DNA of 35,402 bases. Source: Lentisphaerales bacterium (lineage in GTDB: Bacteria; Verrucomicrobiota; Lentisphaeria; Lentisphaerales; Lentisphaeraceae). The translations under genes were made by a program, and so were the position numbers. Of the stretch, positions 8,560-17,613 are shown in pieces. The notes beneath the pieces are model-generated. The model did not search any database. It saw nothing but the letters and a program-made list of their open reading frames with translations, and was not told where the DNA came from. Each line of letters opens with the position of its first letter. Within the stretch, counting starts at the first letter, position 1. The DNA lies in contig JAKVBD010000054.1 of NCBI GenBank assembly GCA_022446985.1, positions 1 to 35,402 on the forward strand, read 5' to 3'.

Positions 8560-10581
8560 TCAGGACTCCTTTGTTTTTCTATTTGATTGATGTTCAGATG
8601 GAACAGCGTTCCATTTTGGAATAAGAATTAAAGTAGCCAGCAAGGTCATGCTGCCGAAAATATTGAAGAGTACACCCCAGCTGTAATTCTGGGCAATGTA
8701 GCCAACGCCAATACCAGAAAAAATAGAACTTATCGACCCGCAGCCATTCACGAAACCTGCCGCTGAGCTCGCGCCTTTATGACCACCAAAATCGACTGCC
8801 GCCATGCTGGAAATCACTGAGTCCGGAGCGTAGAGGAATAGACCAATCAAAAACAATGAAATAATCATGACGTAGTGGGAAATATTCAGAGATTCTGCAG
8901 GAGCATGGCTGCGAATCAACAGAAAGCGATCTATTTCTTTTTGCAGTGGTTTTAACTCTGCAATTTCTTGGCTCAAATCATCAAAAACGATCTTGCTCTG
9001 CGGCGAGGTAAAATCTTTATGTTTGGTTAAAAAAGCCACTATTTTCTCTTTTTCAGATGCTGAGAAATGACTGGCTGCTGCCTCTAGCTTCATCAAGTAA
9101 AAGAAGCTCATATTATCGCCACGATCTTCCATAGACTCCAGCAACTCCTGCTGCATTTCTGTCAGAACTCTTATGTGCTCTTGATGCAGCATATCAGTCT
9201 GTTGAATGAGTAAAAAAATCTTTTTTATGGCCTGCGAGCTTTCAAACTTCTTAAGCCTTGCCAAGGATTCCAGCTGCAGTCTGACAGCGTTGGATTCCTC
9301 AAAAACTCTGACCTCTTCCAATAGCGGCTGCAGTCTGACTTTATAGCTATCGGCACTTTCAGCATTATTCAGCCTTGTACTGCGAAGAATTTTGCTGAGG
9401 CGAACCTTCAGGCCTTCAATTTGAATAGTCTCCTTCGTTGAAGCTGCGCCGATTTCTGAAATACTTCTAAGAACTAGAGCCAGCCGCTCTGCTGTAGGCT
9501 CGCCGCTTTGAACTAGCTGTTGAAGATTTTCCCGTGCAGGCACCCACTCTGCCGACCGGCGAGACAACGCCCTGACTTCACGATGAATACTTTGAATTTC
9601 ATCTGAACTGACCTGTTTATTTGTGTGAGTCACCAGCCGATCAAAACTAAAAAGAACGAGTGTCAAAGCTGCCAGACAAAGTATGCATACCGGCATGCGC
9701 TTTGCTTTGAAAAACTTATCTGAGATATATCCTCCAAGAATTGCCCCGAGTATGCCGGCTATTTCAAAACTGTTTGAAATAACTGTCGAAAATACAGGAC
9801 CGGTCTGCAATTTTTTAGCGACATAGTAAGGCCCCCAGAAGAGGATGGCATAGCGGGCTGGCTTGAGAAGAAAATATGCAGCGCCCAATAAGCCAACCAT
9901 TGGCTTTTTAATGATTTCCTGCCAGCTGAACTTTTCTTCTTCATCGTCTTCATCAACAGGCTCTCCCTTGATTTCCTCCATACTCGGAAAACCCAGATCC
10001 TGAGGCTTGTTTTTTTGAAACTTATAAACCAGAAACCAAACCACGAGTAAACAAGCGGCAGGCACAAAAAAGGCAAAGCGCCAATCACCGCCACTCCAGG
10101 TTATTCCGGCTGCCGCAAGAGTTGATGCCACTGCTCCGCCAGCGGCATAATTCGTACACCAAAAGCCCATGATTCGTCCCCTCTCACGACGGGTAAACCA
10201 GTTGCCGACATTTTTATTCAGCGGGGCCCAGCCGGATGATTGACACAAACCTTGAATGAACATGAGGACCATGAACATCAGAGGCATTCCAAAAACACCC
10301 ATTAAAGCCGCACAGATGATCGAACCGAGCATTCCAGCTAACAACACAAAGCGCGGCCCCTTTTTGTCGGCCGTAGCCCCTAAAACAAACTGACCCAATG
10401 CATAAGCGATGAGGTAAGCGCTGTCGATCATGCCAAGCGTCGTTTCATCGACATCGACATCTAGATTATTTTTAGCAGCCGAAAAAGCTTTGCGGGTTAA
10501 GTAAAAACCAAAATAAGCCAGCCATGTTATGCAAAAAATCTTTATGCGCCAACTATGTACTTGCTTATGCAATTCTTTCAT
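8560..10581 (-). CDS. OPA-type MFS transporter with a ~250-residue extracytoplasmic insertion
   Basis: The protein (673 residues) has the layout of the organophosphate:phosphate antiporter family (GlpT/UhpT-like). TM1 has FYLTRKAFSAAK, TM2 ends in the MFS motif GATADKKGPR, and an acidic central loop (about 200-217) precedes TM7. Normal length is about 430. The excess is one block at about residues 315-566, between TM9 (MPVCILCLAALTLVLFSF) and TM10 (HYVMIISLFLIGLFLY). The paralogue at 17603-18877 has only a short loop there. The block is hydrophilic and looks almost wholly helical, probably with coiled coil, and on OPA topology it faces the periplasm. Being coupled to phnW makes it the likely importer of aminoethylphosphonate. 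That substrate is inferred from context. Confidence 0.85.
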   Translation of the reverse strand: MKELHKQVHSWRIKIFCITWLAYFGFYLTRKAFSAAKNNLDVDVDETTLGMIDSAYLIAYALGQFVLGATADKKGPRFVLLAGMLGSIICAALMGVFGMPLMFMVLMFIQGLCQSSGWAPLNKNVGNWFTRRERGRIMGFWCTNYAAGGAVASTLAAAGITWSGGDWRFAFFVPAACLLVVWFLVYKFQKNKPQDLGFPSMEEIKGEPVDEDDEEEKFSWQEIIKKPMVGLLGAAYFLLKPARYAILFWGPYYVAKKLQTGPVFSTVISNSFEIAGILGAILGGYISDKFFKAKRMPVCILCLAALTLVLFSFDRLVTHTNKQVSSDEIQSIHREVRALSRRSAEWVPARENLQQLVQSGEPTAERLALVLRSISEIGAASTKETIQIEGLKVRLSKILRSTRLNNAESADSYKVRLQPLLEEVRVFEESNAVRLQLESLARLKKFESSQAIKKIFLLIQQTDMLHQEHIRVLTEMQQELLESMEDRGDNMSFFYLMKLEAAASHFSASEKEKIVAFLTKHKDFTSPQSKIVFDDLSQEIAELKPLQKEIDRFLLIRSHAPAESLNISHYVMIISLFLIGLFLYAPDSVISSMAAVDFGGHKGASSAAGFVNGCGSISSIFSGIGVGYIAQNYSWGVLFNIFGSMTLLATLILIPKWNAVPSEHQSNRKTKES

Positions 10582-10696
10582 TATATCTGCTTGACTTAGA
10601 GGTTGCGAAACTTACTTAACACCATAAAGAGTCCTGTGATGAAATTTTGAAAATCGTTTCAATCGATGGACTGCGTGAAAATAAGTTGCGACTAAA

Positions 10697-10746
10697 TTGC
10701 TTTTTGGTAAAGAAAATTATATTCAGAGAGTATAACCTTAGGTTAT
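10697..10746 (+). promoter_or_regulatory. LysR promoter region with palindrome overlapping the start codon
   Basis: A 15-bp palindrome (ATAACCT, centre T, AGGTTAT; 10732-10746) runs into the ATG of the LysR gene at 10745. The only other ribosome-site candidate is GAGAG at about 10726. A weak promoter match, TTGCTT (10697) and TATATT (10718) with a 15-bp spacer, lies just before it. Such a position would suit autorepression by a LysR protein. The 163-bp gap also contains the promoter of the divergent transporter-phnW run. Confidence 0.45.
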
Positions 10747-11629
10747 GAACCTTAATCAATTGCGCATATTTTACTGGACTGCAAGCGAAGGGAGCCTAAG
10801 TTCTGCAGCTGAGGCACTTAATATCTCTCAGCCAGCTGTAACTAAAGCTTTAAAACGTTTGCAAGAAGAACAGGAAGTCGAGCTTTTTTGTCGCGACGGC
10901 AACAGAGTCCACGCGACTTATGCCGGTGAGCGGCTTTTTGAAATAGCCGAAGAAATTTTTGCTTTAGAAGAGAAAACTGACATCCTTATGGAAAGCTTTC
11001 GCAATGAGGATAAAAATAATCTTCTGATTGATTCCAGCCTCTCATTTGGCGATTACTACGTGCCCTTACTGATGAACAAGTTCAAGCAGTTAATGCCGGA
11101 TGTTAAGACTTCGATAAATGTCATGCCGACCAGCGAAATCCTCAGTCGATCAATTGCTATGAAAAACGACATCGCTTTTTTCTCATACGAGGTACAAGAC
11201 AAAAACCTTGTCGTACAACCGGTCCTCCATGAAAAGTTGATGATTATAACCCAGCCCGGGCACCGTTTCAGCAAGATGAAGTACATCTCACCTGAAGACC
11301 TAAATGGCGAAACTCTTATCTCCCACGAGGAAGGCTCCATACAGAAAAAGCTGCTTACTGAAATGATCAGTAAACACGATCTAAAGCTGAATATTTTAAG
11401 TGTTGAGTATACCTCTAACGAAGCAATTAAAGGAGCCGTTGAACTTGGTGAAGGCATTGCCCTTATCTCAGAAAAAGCCGTCGAACGCTCGGTTCGGGCC
11501 GGTTTGCTGCACGCTGTTTCTATCGGTAAAAAACCACTGACAAGGTGTCTGTATATGGGCTGGCACCGAGACAGGCTGCTTATCCCTAAGATTCAGACGG
11601 TCATTGATCTCTGTAAATCAATTTTTTAG
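10745..11629 (+). CDS. LysR-family transcriptional regulator
   Basis: The 294-residue protein has the standard LysR layout. An N-terminal winged helix-turn-helix starts MNLNQLRIFYWTASEGSLS and has SAAEALNISQPAVTKALKRL as the recognition region. A periplasmic-binding-protein-like effector domain follows (about 90-294), including PGHRFSKMKYISPEDLNGE. It is transcribed away from the transporter-phnW run with a 163-bp gap, the usual arrangement for a LysR regulator and its target. It probably responds to aminoethylphosphonate or phosphonoacetaldehyde, which is inferred from position only. Confidence 0.9.
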   Translation: MNLNQLRIFYWTASEGSLSSAAEALNISQPAVTKALKRLQEEQEVELFCRDGNRVHATYAGERLFEIAEEIFALEEKTDILMESFRNEDKNNLLIDSSLSFGDYYVPLLMNKFKQLMPDVKTSINVMPTSEILSRSIAMKNDIAFFSYEVQDKNLVVQPVLHEKLMIITQPGHRFSKMKYISPEDLNGETLISHEEGSIQKKLLTEMISKHDLKLNILSVEYTSNEAIKGAVELGEGIALISEKAVERSVRAGLLHAVSIGKKPLTRCLYMGWHRDRLLIPKIQTVIDLCKSIF

Positions 11630-11655
11630 TCTTCATTATTTACGAAGAGAAGTTC

Positions 11656-12279
11656 CTACCAGCCCCATTCTGGGCGGTAGAGGTAAGGGGCATTGTTAAA
11701 ATTCAAAATATCGGTCCATCTGGTCAAAACTGCATGGCCATCAGCATAACTGAAGTTCCGGTCCGGTCTTCCCATATGACGGATTACTACGTAATTCCAA
11801 ATACTACCAGGATTGATCGACTCATCCCATCCATCTTGATCGCTATCACCAAAATAAAGAACTTCTGAAGGTCCTGAGACTTCTGTAATGCGATTCATTT
11901 CAACCCATTCTGTACCGGGAGAAGAAGTGTTAAATGGACTTAAACAGCGATTTTTACCATAACTCAGGAAACCTTCCTCAACTCCAAGTCGGCCGTCTTT
12001 GGGACAGTAAAAATTTGGCGCCTCGACAGATTCCACGACTTCTTCCAGTTGATCTTCCCATTTCCAGCGATCGAGCATCAAGTCATCATTATCCATATGA
12101 AAAACAGAGGCAATTTTGAAAAGACTGGAAGTATTATTAAGACAATAGGTTGAGAATGACAGCTCGCGCGCTTTGGTCAAAGATGGCAGCATAATCGACG
12201 TCAATATGCCGATTATCGCTATCACAACCATAAGTTCGATAAGCGTAAATAACTTACCTGTCTTGGTCCCTCTGATCAT
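11656..12279 (-). CDS. Prepilin-type N-terminal domain protein (pseudopilin-like), intact
   Basis: The 207-residue protein starts MIRGTKTGKLFTLIELMVVI, a typical prepilin leader, followed by the hydrophobic helix ending MLPSLTKARELSF. Its C-terminal part has NFSYADGHAVLTRW, a DG motif like the H-X9-DG domain, and ends AAYLYRPEWGW. The decayed copy at 6912-7394 is its close paralogue, sharing MLDRW, GFLSYGKNR and the AAYLYRPEW end. The two flank the transporter, phnW and lysR genes. The role is unknown; no type II secretion genes are in the window. Confidence 0.8.
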   Translation of the reverse strand: MIRGTKTGKLFTLIELMVVIAIIGILTSIMLPSLTKARELSFSTYCLNNTSSLFKIASVFHMDNDDLMLDRWKWEDQLEEVVESVEAPNFYCPKDGRLGVEEGFLSYGKNRCLSPFNTSSPGTEWVEMNRITEVSGPSEVLYFGDSDQDGWDESINPGSIWNYVVIRHMGRPDRNFSYADGHAVLTRWTDILNFNNAPYLYRPEWGW

Positions 12280-12359
12280 CCATCAAATCCTTCAGTATTT
12301 TTATGAGCTAAAAACTTGAGTCTGAGGTAAATACCCAATGCTCTAGGGAATTACTGTAA

Positions 12360-12379
12360 GGTTTTGCCAAGGCAAAACC
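12360..12379 (-). terminator. Perfect 9-bp inverted repeat after the eut operon, possible terminator
   Basis: GGTTTTGCC (12360-12368) pairs with GGCAAAACC (12371-12379) around AA. It lies between the stop of the TrmB-like gene (12445) and the start of the pseudopilin gene (12279). No strong U-run follows in the minus direction, so termination is plausible but not proven. Confidence 0.4.
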
Positions 12380-12444
12380 AAATTTTCAATGCAAAACTTT
12401 TTAAGACTCAGATTCAGGAAAGACAACAACCAAGATATACGGTA

Positions 12445-13188
12445 CTAATCTTCCGCCATTTCCCACATCATATTCCACATGGTTTTCATGAGGGCAATGA
12501 GTTCAGGACTTTCGATGATTATGCTGTAGCCTTCGTTGAAAGAAGAAATGATCGTAATGTGCCTGTCACTGATATAGAGAGCTGCGACATCTTCTTTGAT
12601 CGCCTTAGGAAAGTATTTAACGCGGCGCAGATTCTTTTCTGTGCCTTTCATAAACTTGTGGTCGGTATCTTTAGTACGAACGCGAATTGCGTTTGACCAG
12701 ATGCCTTTTCTGACGCGCTTCTTAACAAAAGCTTCCAGATACTGGTGGCCAATCAGGCGAGTCATTTCTTCTACTGAGCCAAAGTAAAAATACTCTTTCT
12801 CGGTATTTTTCAGAAGTTGGTCATTGGCGTAAACTATACCGTCGTAACCTTCGTAGTATTCGATACGCGGCTTGTAGGTGGCCTTGTTATAAAGAGCATT
12901 TAAATCAGGCATAATATTGCCAATGGTCTCCAAAGCCTGACGCGGTACGTTATTTAAACTTTCAGGGTGCTGAACGATAAAAATACGCTTCTTGCCTTTA
13001 TAAGTCTGAGAGACAAGACCACGTTGATTCAAGGACTCAAGGATATCATAAATTGTGCAGCGATTCACGCCACTTTTATAAGATATTTCCATGACGGTGC
13101 CAGAACCCATTTTCGAGAGAGACAGATAAACACTGACTTCCTTTACAGAAAGACCTAAACTCTTGAGCTTTTCTTTTATATCTGACAT
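12445..13188 (-). CDS. TrmB-family transcriptional regulator
   Basis: The 247-residue protein begins with a winged helix-turn-helix (about residues 1-75: LGLSVKEVSVYLSLSKMG, then NRCTIYDILESLNQRGLV), the TrmB type. A C-terminal effector domain (about 105-240) contains RIEYYEGYDGI and ends in IALMKTMWNMMWE. TrmB proteins are best known as sugar-responsive regulators in Archaea, and bacterial members exist. The ATG is 3 bp after the eutC stop with AAAGG upstream, so it is co-translated with eutBC and is presumably an autoregulated controller of the operon. The effector is unknown; ethanolamine or a phosphorylated precursor is a guess from context. Confidence 0.82.
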   Translation of the reverse strand: MSDIKEKLKSLGLSVKEVSVYLSLSKMGSGTVMEISYKSGVNRCTIYDILESLNQRGLVSQTYKGKKRIFIVQHPESLNNVPRQALETIGNIMPDLNALYNKATYKPRIEYYEGYDGIVYANDQLLKNTEKEYFYFGSVEEMTRLIGHQYLEAFVKKRVRKGIWSNAIRVRTKDTDHKFMKGTEKNLRRVKYFPKAIKEDVAALYISDRHITIISSFNEGYSIIIESPELIALMKTMWNMMWEMAED

Positions 13189-13191
13189 GGG

Positions 13192-13974
13192 CTAACCTTT
13201 ATCACTTTCTTTATCGATTATCAGCGGATCACTGTCTTTTAAACCAACTCCGGATAAACATAATTTGAAAGATGACTGAATCAAGTTTTCTAACTTAAGA
13301 GCTGCTTCTTTTAAAGATAAACCACCTTCCCTGACATTTGATATGCAGTTTTTATCGGCATCTGTCTTACCCGTTTTAGGCTCGTAGGTAAAGTAAATAC
13401 CCATGCTGTCAGCCGCCGTTAATCCCGGTCTTTCACCAATGAGAATGAGACTTAACCGTGTTTTCAGTACTTCACCGACTTCATCTGCCAAAGCAACGCG
13501 TCCCTGTTTGGCCACAATAATAGGCGCCAAAGACCAGTTATTTCGCGGTAATAAAGGCAAAAACTCATCCAGGAATTTAATCGCATTGGCGTCTATCGCT
13601 TTACTCGACAAGCCATCGGCAATAACAATACAGATATCTGCAGAAATGGCATTTCCCGTAGCATAGTCCTGAAGCTGCTGACGCGACCCTTCCGACAACT
13701 TACGGCCTAAGTCAGGTCTTTGTAAATACGTTGTTCTGTCCTTAGCCGCACTCTGAACAGATAAAAATTCCAACTCTCTTTTTTTCAATTCCTCTTCAAA
13801 GGCAGCAGTATCAAATGGCAAATGAACAGCATCTCTGGCTCGGGCGTGATCCAGGTCAAACTTTAACACTTCTCTAGTAGCGACACTCGATCCGGCACGC
13901 ATTAAACCCAATCTGGCTGCCGTCAGCTCCTGCAGTATGTCGAAATTGGTCTGTTTTTCCGGTAGATTACTCAT
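13192..13974 (-). CDS. eutC: Ethanolamine ammonia-lyase small subunit
   Basis: The small subunit of the adenosylcobalamin-dependent ethanolamine ammonia-lyase, which converts ethanolamine to acetaldehyde and ammonia. Recognisable blocks are LTAARLGLMRAGSSVATRE, YLQRPDLGRKL, CIVIADGLSSKAI, LIGERPGLTAADSMGIYF and DKNCISNVREGGL, in the expected order. I prefer ATG 13974 (260 residues) to the ATG at 13992. It overlaps the eutB stop as ATGA, and GGAGA lies 7 bp upstream, a typical coupled start for subunits of one complex. No eut microcompartment shell or reactivase gene is in the window. Confidence 0.95.
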   Translation of the reverse strand: MSNLPEKQTNFDILQELTAARLGLMRAGSSVATREVLKFDLDHARARDAVHLPFDTAAFEEELKKRELEFLSVQSAAKDRTTYLQRPDLGRKLSEGSRQQLQDYATGNAISADICIVIADGLSSKAIDANAIKFLDEFLPLLPRNNWSLAPIIVAKQGRVALADEVGEVLKTRLSLILIGERPGLTAADSMGIYFTYEPKTGKTDADKNCISNVREGGLSLKEAALKLENLIQSSFKLCLSGVGLKDSDPLIIDKESDKG

Positions 13975-15359
13975 TGCGAAATCTCCAGACAACCAAGCAA
14001 CGGAGTGTCTTTATTCACCGGTTTTAAGCGCCTTTGCTGATCAACTATATCCATCTTCCTCAACCACTGTTCAAACTCTGGGGAGCACTTCAAACCCAGA
14101 ACCTGACGCAGATTATTAGCATCGTGAAATGAGGTGCTTTGGTAATTGAGCATGATGTCATCCGCACCGGGCACACCGATAATGAAATTGGTCCCGGCTG
14201 CTCCAAGTAAAGTCAGAAGATTATCCATGTCATTTTGATCGGCTTCAGCATGGTTGGTATAGCAAATATCACAGCCCATTGGTAAGCCTAAAAGCTTGCC
14301 GCAAAAGTTATCTTCCAAACCGGCACGGACAATCTGCTTGCCATCGTATAAATACTCGGGGCCAATGAAACCAACGACGGTATTAACCAACAGAGGTTTG
14401 TACTGACGGGCAACTGCATAAGCTCGCGCTTCAGCTGTCTGCTGATCTACGCCGTGATGAGCATTGGCCGACAACGCACTGCCCTGCCCGGTTTCAAAAT
14501 ACATGACATTACTACCAATAGTACCGCGTTTGAGCTCCAAAGTCGCTTCATAAGCTTCCTGCAAAACATTCAGATTTATTCCGAAACTGGAATTAGCTCC
14601 TTCGGTACCGGCAATTGATTGAAAGACTATATCCACCGGCGTGCCCTGCTCGATGATCTGCATGGAGTTAGTCACATGAGTGAGTATACAGGACTGTACA
14701 GGTATATCGTACATCAATCGAAGTTCATCAATCAAATTCAGTAGGCGGGTTGCCCCCTGGACATTATCTGTTGCCGGGTTGATGCCGATAACAGCATCGC
14801 CACTGCCATTCAACAAACCGTCGAGAATTGACGCCGCTATTCCTTTAGCATCGTCTGTCGGATGGTTCGGTTGCAAGCGCGTCGAAAGGTGACCTTTCTG
14901 ACCGACTGTAGTCCGGAACCTGGTGATATTTTCGATCTTTGAAGAAACCAGAATTAAATCCTGATTACGCATAAGCTTTGAAACAGCCGCGGCCATTTCT
15001 GGAGTGATTCCAGGTGCAACTTTAGCCAGTACTTCGACATCTGTTTCATAGGCTAAAAGCCAATTGCGAAACTCACCAACAGTCATGCAGCTGATCATCT
15101 CAAAGGCTTTTTTATCATGCTGCTCATAGATCAAACGGGTGACTTCATCCTCTTCATAAGGAATCAGCGCTTCATTGAGAAAAGTACTCAGAGGTAAGTC
15201 TGCCAGGGCAAACTTCGCCGCCATTCGTTCTTCTTCTGTTTGAGCCGCAATTTCAGCGAGGTAATCGCCCGACTTTGCAATACTGGCTTTCGCCATAAGA
15301 TCTTTTAAATCACGAAATTTATAAGTCTGAACTCCTAAAGTGGAGCTGTATTCTGCCAT
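13971..15359 (-). CDS. eutB: Ethanolamine ammonia-lyase large subunit
   Basis: The 462-residue protein matches the catalytic large subunit in length and along its whole sequence. It has NPATDNVQGATRLLNLIDEL, HVTNSMQIIEQGTPVDIVFQ, GTEGANSSFGINLNVLQEA and TNHAEADQNDMDNLLTLLG, the last preceding GVPGADDIMLNYQSTSFHD. It binds ethanolamine in a TIM barrel and uses adenosylcobalamin held with EutC. ATG 15359 has a GAGG site upstream and lies 25 bp after the aldehyde dehydrogenase stop. I see no cobalamin riboswitch in the operon leader. Placement behind a transporter, a phosphatase and an aldehyde dehydrogenase suggests a soluble, compartment-free route. Confidence 0.96.
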   Translation of the reverse strand: MAEYSSTLGVQTYKFRDLKDLMAKASIAKSGDYLAEIAAQTEEERMAAKFALADLPLSTFLNEALIPYEEDEVTRLIYEQHDKKAFEMISCMTVGEFRNWLLAYETDVEVLAKVAPGITPEMAAAVSKLMRNQDLILVSSKIENITRFRTTVGQKGHLSTRLQPNHPTDDAKGIAASILDGLLNGSGDAVIGINPATDNVQGATRLLNLIDELRLMYDIPVQSCILTHVTNSMQIIEQGTPVDIVFQSIAGTEGANSSFGINLNVLQEAYEATLELKRGTIGSNVMYFETGQGSALSANAHHGVDQQTAEARAYAVARQYKPLLVNTVVGFIGPEYLYDGKQIVRAGLEDNFCGKLLGLPMGCDICYTNHAEADQNDMDNLLTLLGAAGTNFIIGVPGADDIMLNYQSTSFHDANNLRQVLGLKCSPEFEQWLRKMDIVDQQRRLKPVNKDTPLLGCLEISQ

Positions 15360-15384
15360 GGTGACAACCTCACAATTTTAATTA

Positions 15385-16902
15385 TTAAAAGAATCCCAAA
15401 GCATTTGGAGAATAGGATGTCAGGATATTCTTTGTCTGCTGATAATGCTCAAGCATCATCTTATGTGTTTCACGACCGATACCAGACTTTTTATAGCCAC
15501 CAAAAGCAGCGTGTGCCGGATAAAGGTGGTAACAGTTCGTCCAAACGCGACCCGCCTGAATTTCACGGCCGAAACGGTAAGCTCTGTTCATATTCATTGT
15601 CCAAATCCCCGCGCCTAAACCATACTCGGTGTCATTAGCAATTTGCAAGGCTTCTTCTTCTGTTTTGAAAGTTGTAACTGAAAGAACCGGACCAAAAATC
15701 TCCTCTTTAAAAATGCGCATGGAGTTGTCGCCTTTGTAAAGTGTCGGTTTGACATAGTAACCATCTGCTAAATCACCTTCGGTATTTCGCTCGCCACCGA
15801 TCAAGCACTGAGCACCTTCTTCCTCTGCCAGATTGGCGTAGAAAAGAATCTTATCTAACTGTTGCTTTGAAGCTTGAGCTCCGAGCATAGTTTCAGTATC
15901 GAGCGGATTACCCTGCTTAATTTTAGCAATGCGTTCCTTGGCTCTTTTGATAAACTTGTCGTAGATGTTCTCGTGAATCAGAACTCTTGATGGACAGGTA
16001 CAGACTTCACCCTGATTAAAGAAACCAAGACCCATACCTTCGATGGCTTTGTCGATGTATTCATCGCTCTGATCCATAACGTCTTCAAAGAAGATGTTTG
16101 GTGACTTACCACCAAGCTCCAAAGTCACTGGAATGATATTTTCGCTGGCATAATTCATAATCTGCTTACCGACTGGAGTCGAACCTGTGAAAGCCACTTT
16201 AGCAATGCGCTTACTGGTGGCCAGACTTTGACCAGCCTCGGCACCAAAACCATGAACGATATTCAAAACACCTGCTGGCAATAAATCTTCTATAATTTCA
16301 GTGAAGATACTGATAGAAAGTGGTGACTGCTCGGCTGGCTTTAAGACGATACAGTTACCCGCAGCCAGAGCCGGTGCCAATTTCCAGGCAGCCATAAGTA
16401 AAGGGAAATTCCACGGAATGATCTGACCAACAACACCAAGAGGTTCATGGAAATGATAAGCTACTGTAGAGTTATCGATTTCTGAAATACCACCTTCCTG
16501 AGCGCGAATACATCCGGCAAAGTAGCGAAAGTGATCTGCGGCTAGAGGGACGTCTGCTGCAAGAGTTTCACGGATCGGTTTACCATTGTCCCAGGTCTCT
16601 GCTAAAGCAAGCTTTTCAAGGTTAGCTTCAATGCGGTCAGCGATCTTAAGAAGGATATTAGAACGCTCCGTTACAGATGTCTTACCCCAGGCATATTTAG
16701 CGTTATGAGCGGCATCAAGAGCCAGGTTGACATCGGCTTCAGAAGAACGGGCAATCTGACAATAATTTTTGCCGTTAACCGGTGAACCATTATCAAAATA
16801 CTGACCTTCTACCGGAATCTTCCATTCACCTCCAATGAAGTTAAGGTAAGTCTCTTTTAATTCTAAAACTGAATTGTCCTGAGTCGGATCGTTGTAAATC
16901 AT
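15385..16902 (-). CDS. NAD-dependent aldehyde dehydrogenase, acetaldehyde type (AldB/ExaC/AcoD-like)
   Basis: The 505-residue protein is an ALDH-superfamily enzyme oxidising an aldehyde to the acid. Key features are [31 protein letters not shown], the general base Glu262 in [12 protein letters not shown] and the nucleophile Cys301 in [12 protein letters not shown]. The double-cysteine GEVCTCPSR is typical of the AldB/ExaC/AcoD group, which oxidises acetaldehyde to acetate. Both EutBC and the PhnX-like enzyme make acetaldehyde, so it probably serves both. It is not a CoA-acylating EutE. ATG 16902 has AAGGGA upstream, and the gene follows the HAD phosphatase by 57 bp. Confidence 0.92.
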   Translation of the reverse strand: MIYNDPTQDNSVLELKETYLNFIGGEWKIPVEGQYFDNGSPVNGKNYCQIARSSEADVNLALDAAHNAKYAWGKTSVTERSNILLKIADRIEANLEKLALAETWDNGKPIRETLAADVPLAADHFRYFAGCIRAQEGGISEIDNSTVAYHFHEPLGVVGQIIPWNFPLLMAAWKLAPALAAGNCIVLKPAEQSPLSISIFTEIIEDLLPAGVLNIVHGFGAEAGQSLATSKRIAKVAFTGSTPVGKQIMNYASENIIPVTLELGGKSPNIFFEDVMDQSDEYIDKAIEGMGLGFFNQGEVCTCPSRVLIHENIYDKFIKRAKERIAKIKQGNPLDTETMLGAQASKQQLDKILFYANLAEEEGAQCLIGGERNTEGDLADGYYVKPTLYKGDNSMRIFKEEIFGPVLSVTTFKTEEEALQIANDTEYGLGAGIWTMNMNRAYRFGREIQAGRVWTNCYHLYPAHAAFGGYKKSGIGRETHKMMLEHYQQTKNILTSYSPNALGFF

Positions 16903-16959
16903 ACGAATTCCCTTTTCGTTAATAGTTTAGTCGAAAATAAAGTACATTATCTATTAGTA

Positions 16960-17613
16960 TTATGAAGTGATCCTGGCAAAGGAAAATTGACTCAAGCACG
17001 ACAGCAAAAGATCTGTGTGTGAGATATCCTGCGGATTTTCTTTACACTTAAAGCCGACACAGTACATGCCGGCATTTTTAGCAGCAGTAACTCCGGCATT
17101 TGAGTCTTCAAAAACCAGGCATTCCTCTGGATGTACTCCAACTTTGGCAGCTGCCTGTAAAAAACACTGAGGGTCGGGCTTTCCCTGGCTGTAATCTTCG
17201 CTGCCAATGTAAAAGTCCACGTCATCGGCAATGTCGAGTAAATCGATAAAATGGGCAATGTGCTCTCTGGAGGAACCGGAAACAATGCACACCTTATTTT
17301 CTGTAGCTAACTCTTTGAGCAATTTTACCGATGGTTTAATCGCCGGGTCACGGTCCTTTAATAAATTATCAAAATGAACCGAGCTACTGAGTTTCACATC
17401 ATCTTCAGATTTAAATAAGCCGGGATTCAAAAGTTCCATATCGGCATAAATACTACTCCATGCTTTACCATAGATCATCATATTTGCCGCTTCTTGCTCC
17501 AGTTCAAAATCGCGATCCAGACAAGCTGCTATCAACGACTGCACATAAAGGCCTTCTGTATCGACCAGAGTGCCGTCCATATCGAAAATAAAAAGTTTGA
17601 AGTTATGCTTCAA
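16960..17613 (-). CDS. HAD-superfamily phosphatase (beta-phosphoglucomutase-like subfamily)
   Basis: A 217-residue HAD hydrolase with FDMDGTLVDTEG (Asp11, Asp13), SGSSREHI, QGKPDPQCFL and FEDSNAGVTAAKNAG, the four motifs in order with a helical cap between the first two. I start it at TTG 17613. The only upstream ATG (17685) would read far into the transporter gene, homologues begin just before the first motif, and AAGGAAG lies 6 bp before the TTG. It overlaps the transporter stop by 11 bp, implying coupled translation. The substrate is not set by sequence. Between an organophosphate-type transporter and ethanolamine-degrading genes, phosphoethanolamine is an attractive guess. A close paralogue is at 19760-20395. 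Confidence 0.85.
   Translation of the reverse strand: MKHNFKLFIFDMDGTLVDTEGLYVQSLIAACLDRDFELEQEAANMMIYGKAWSSIYADMELLNPGLFKSEDDVKLSSSVHFDNLLKDRDPAIKPSVKLLKELATENKVCIVSGSSREHIAHFIDLLDIADDVDFYIGSEDYSQGKPDPQCFLQAAAKVGVHPEECLVFEDSNAGVTAAKNAGMYCVGFKCKENPQDISHTDLLLSCLSQFSFARITS

Noticed and set aside
13975..13992. Upstream ATG giving EutC six extra residues
   Set aside because: The ATG at 13974 overlaps the eutB stop as ATGA and has GGAGA 7 bp upstream, a better coupled start.
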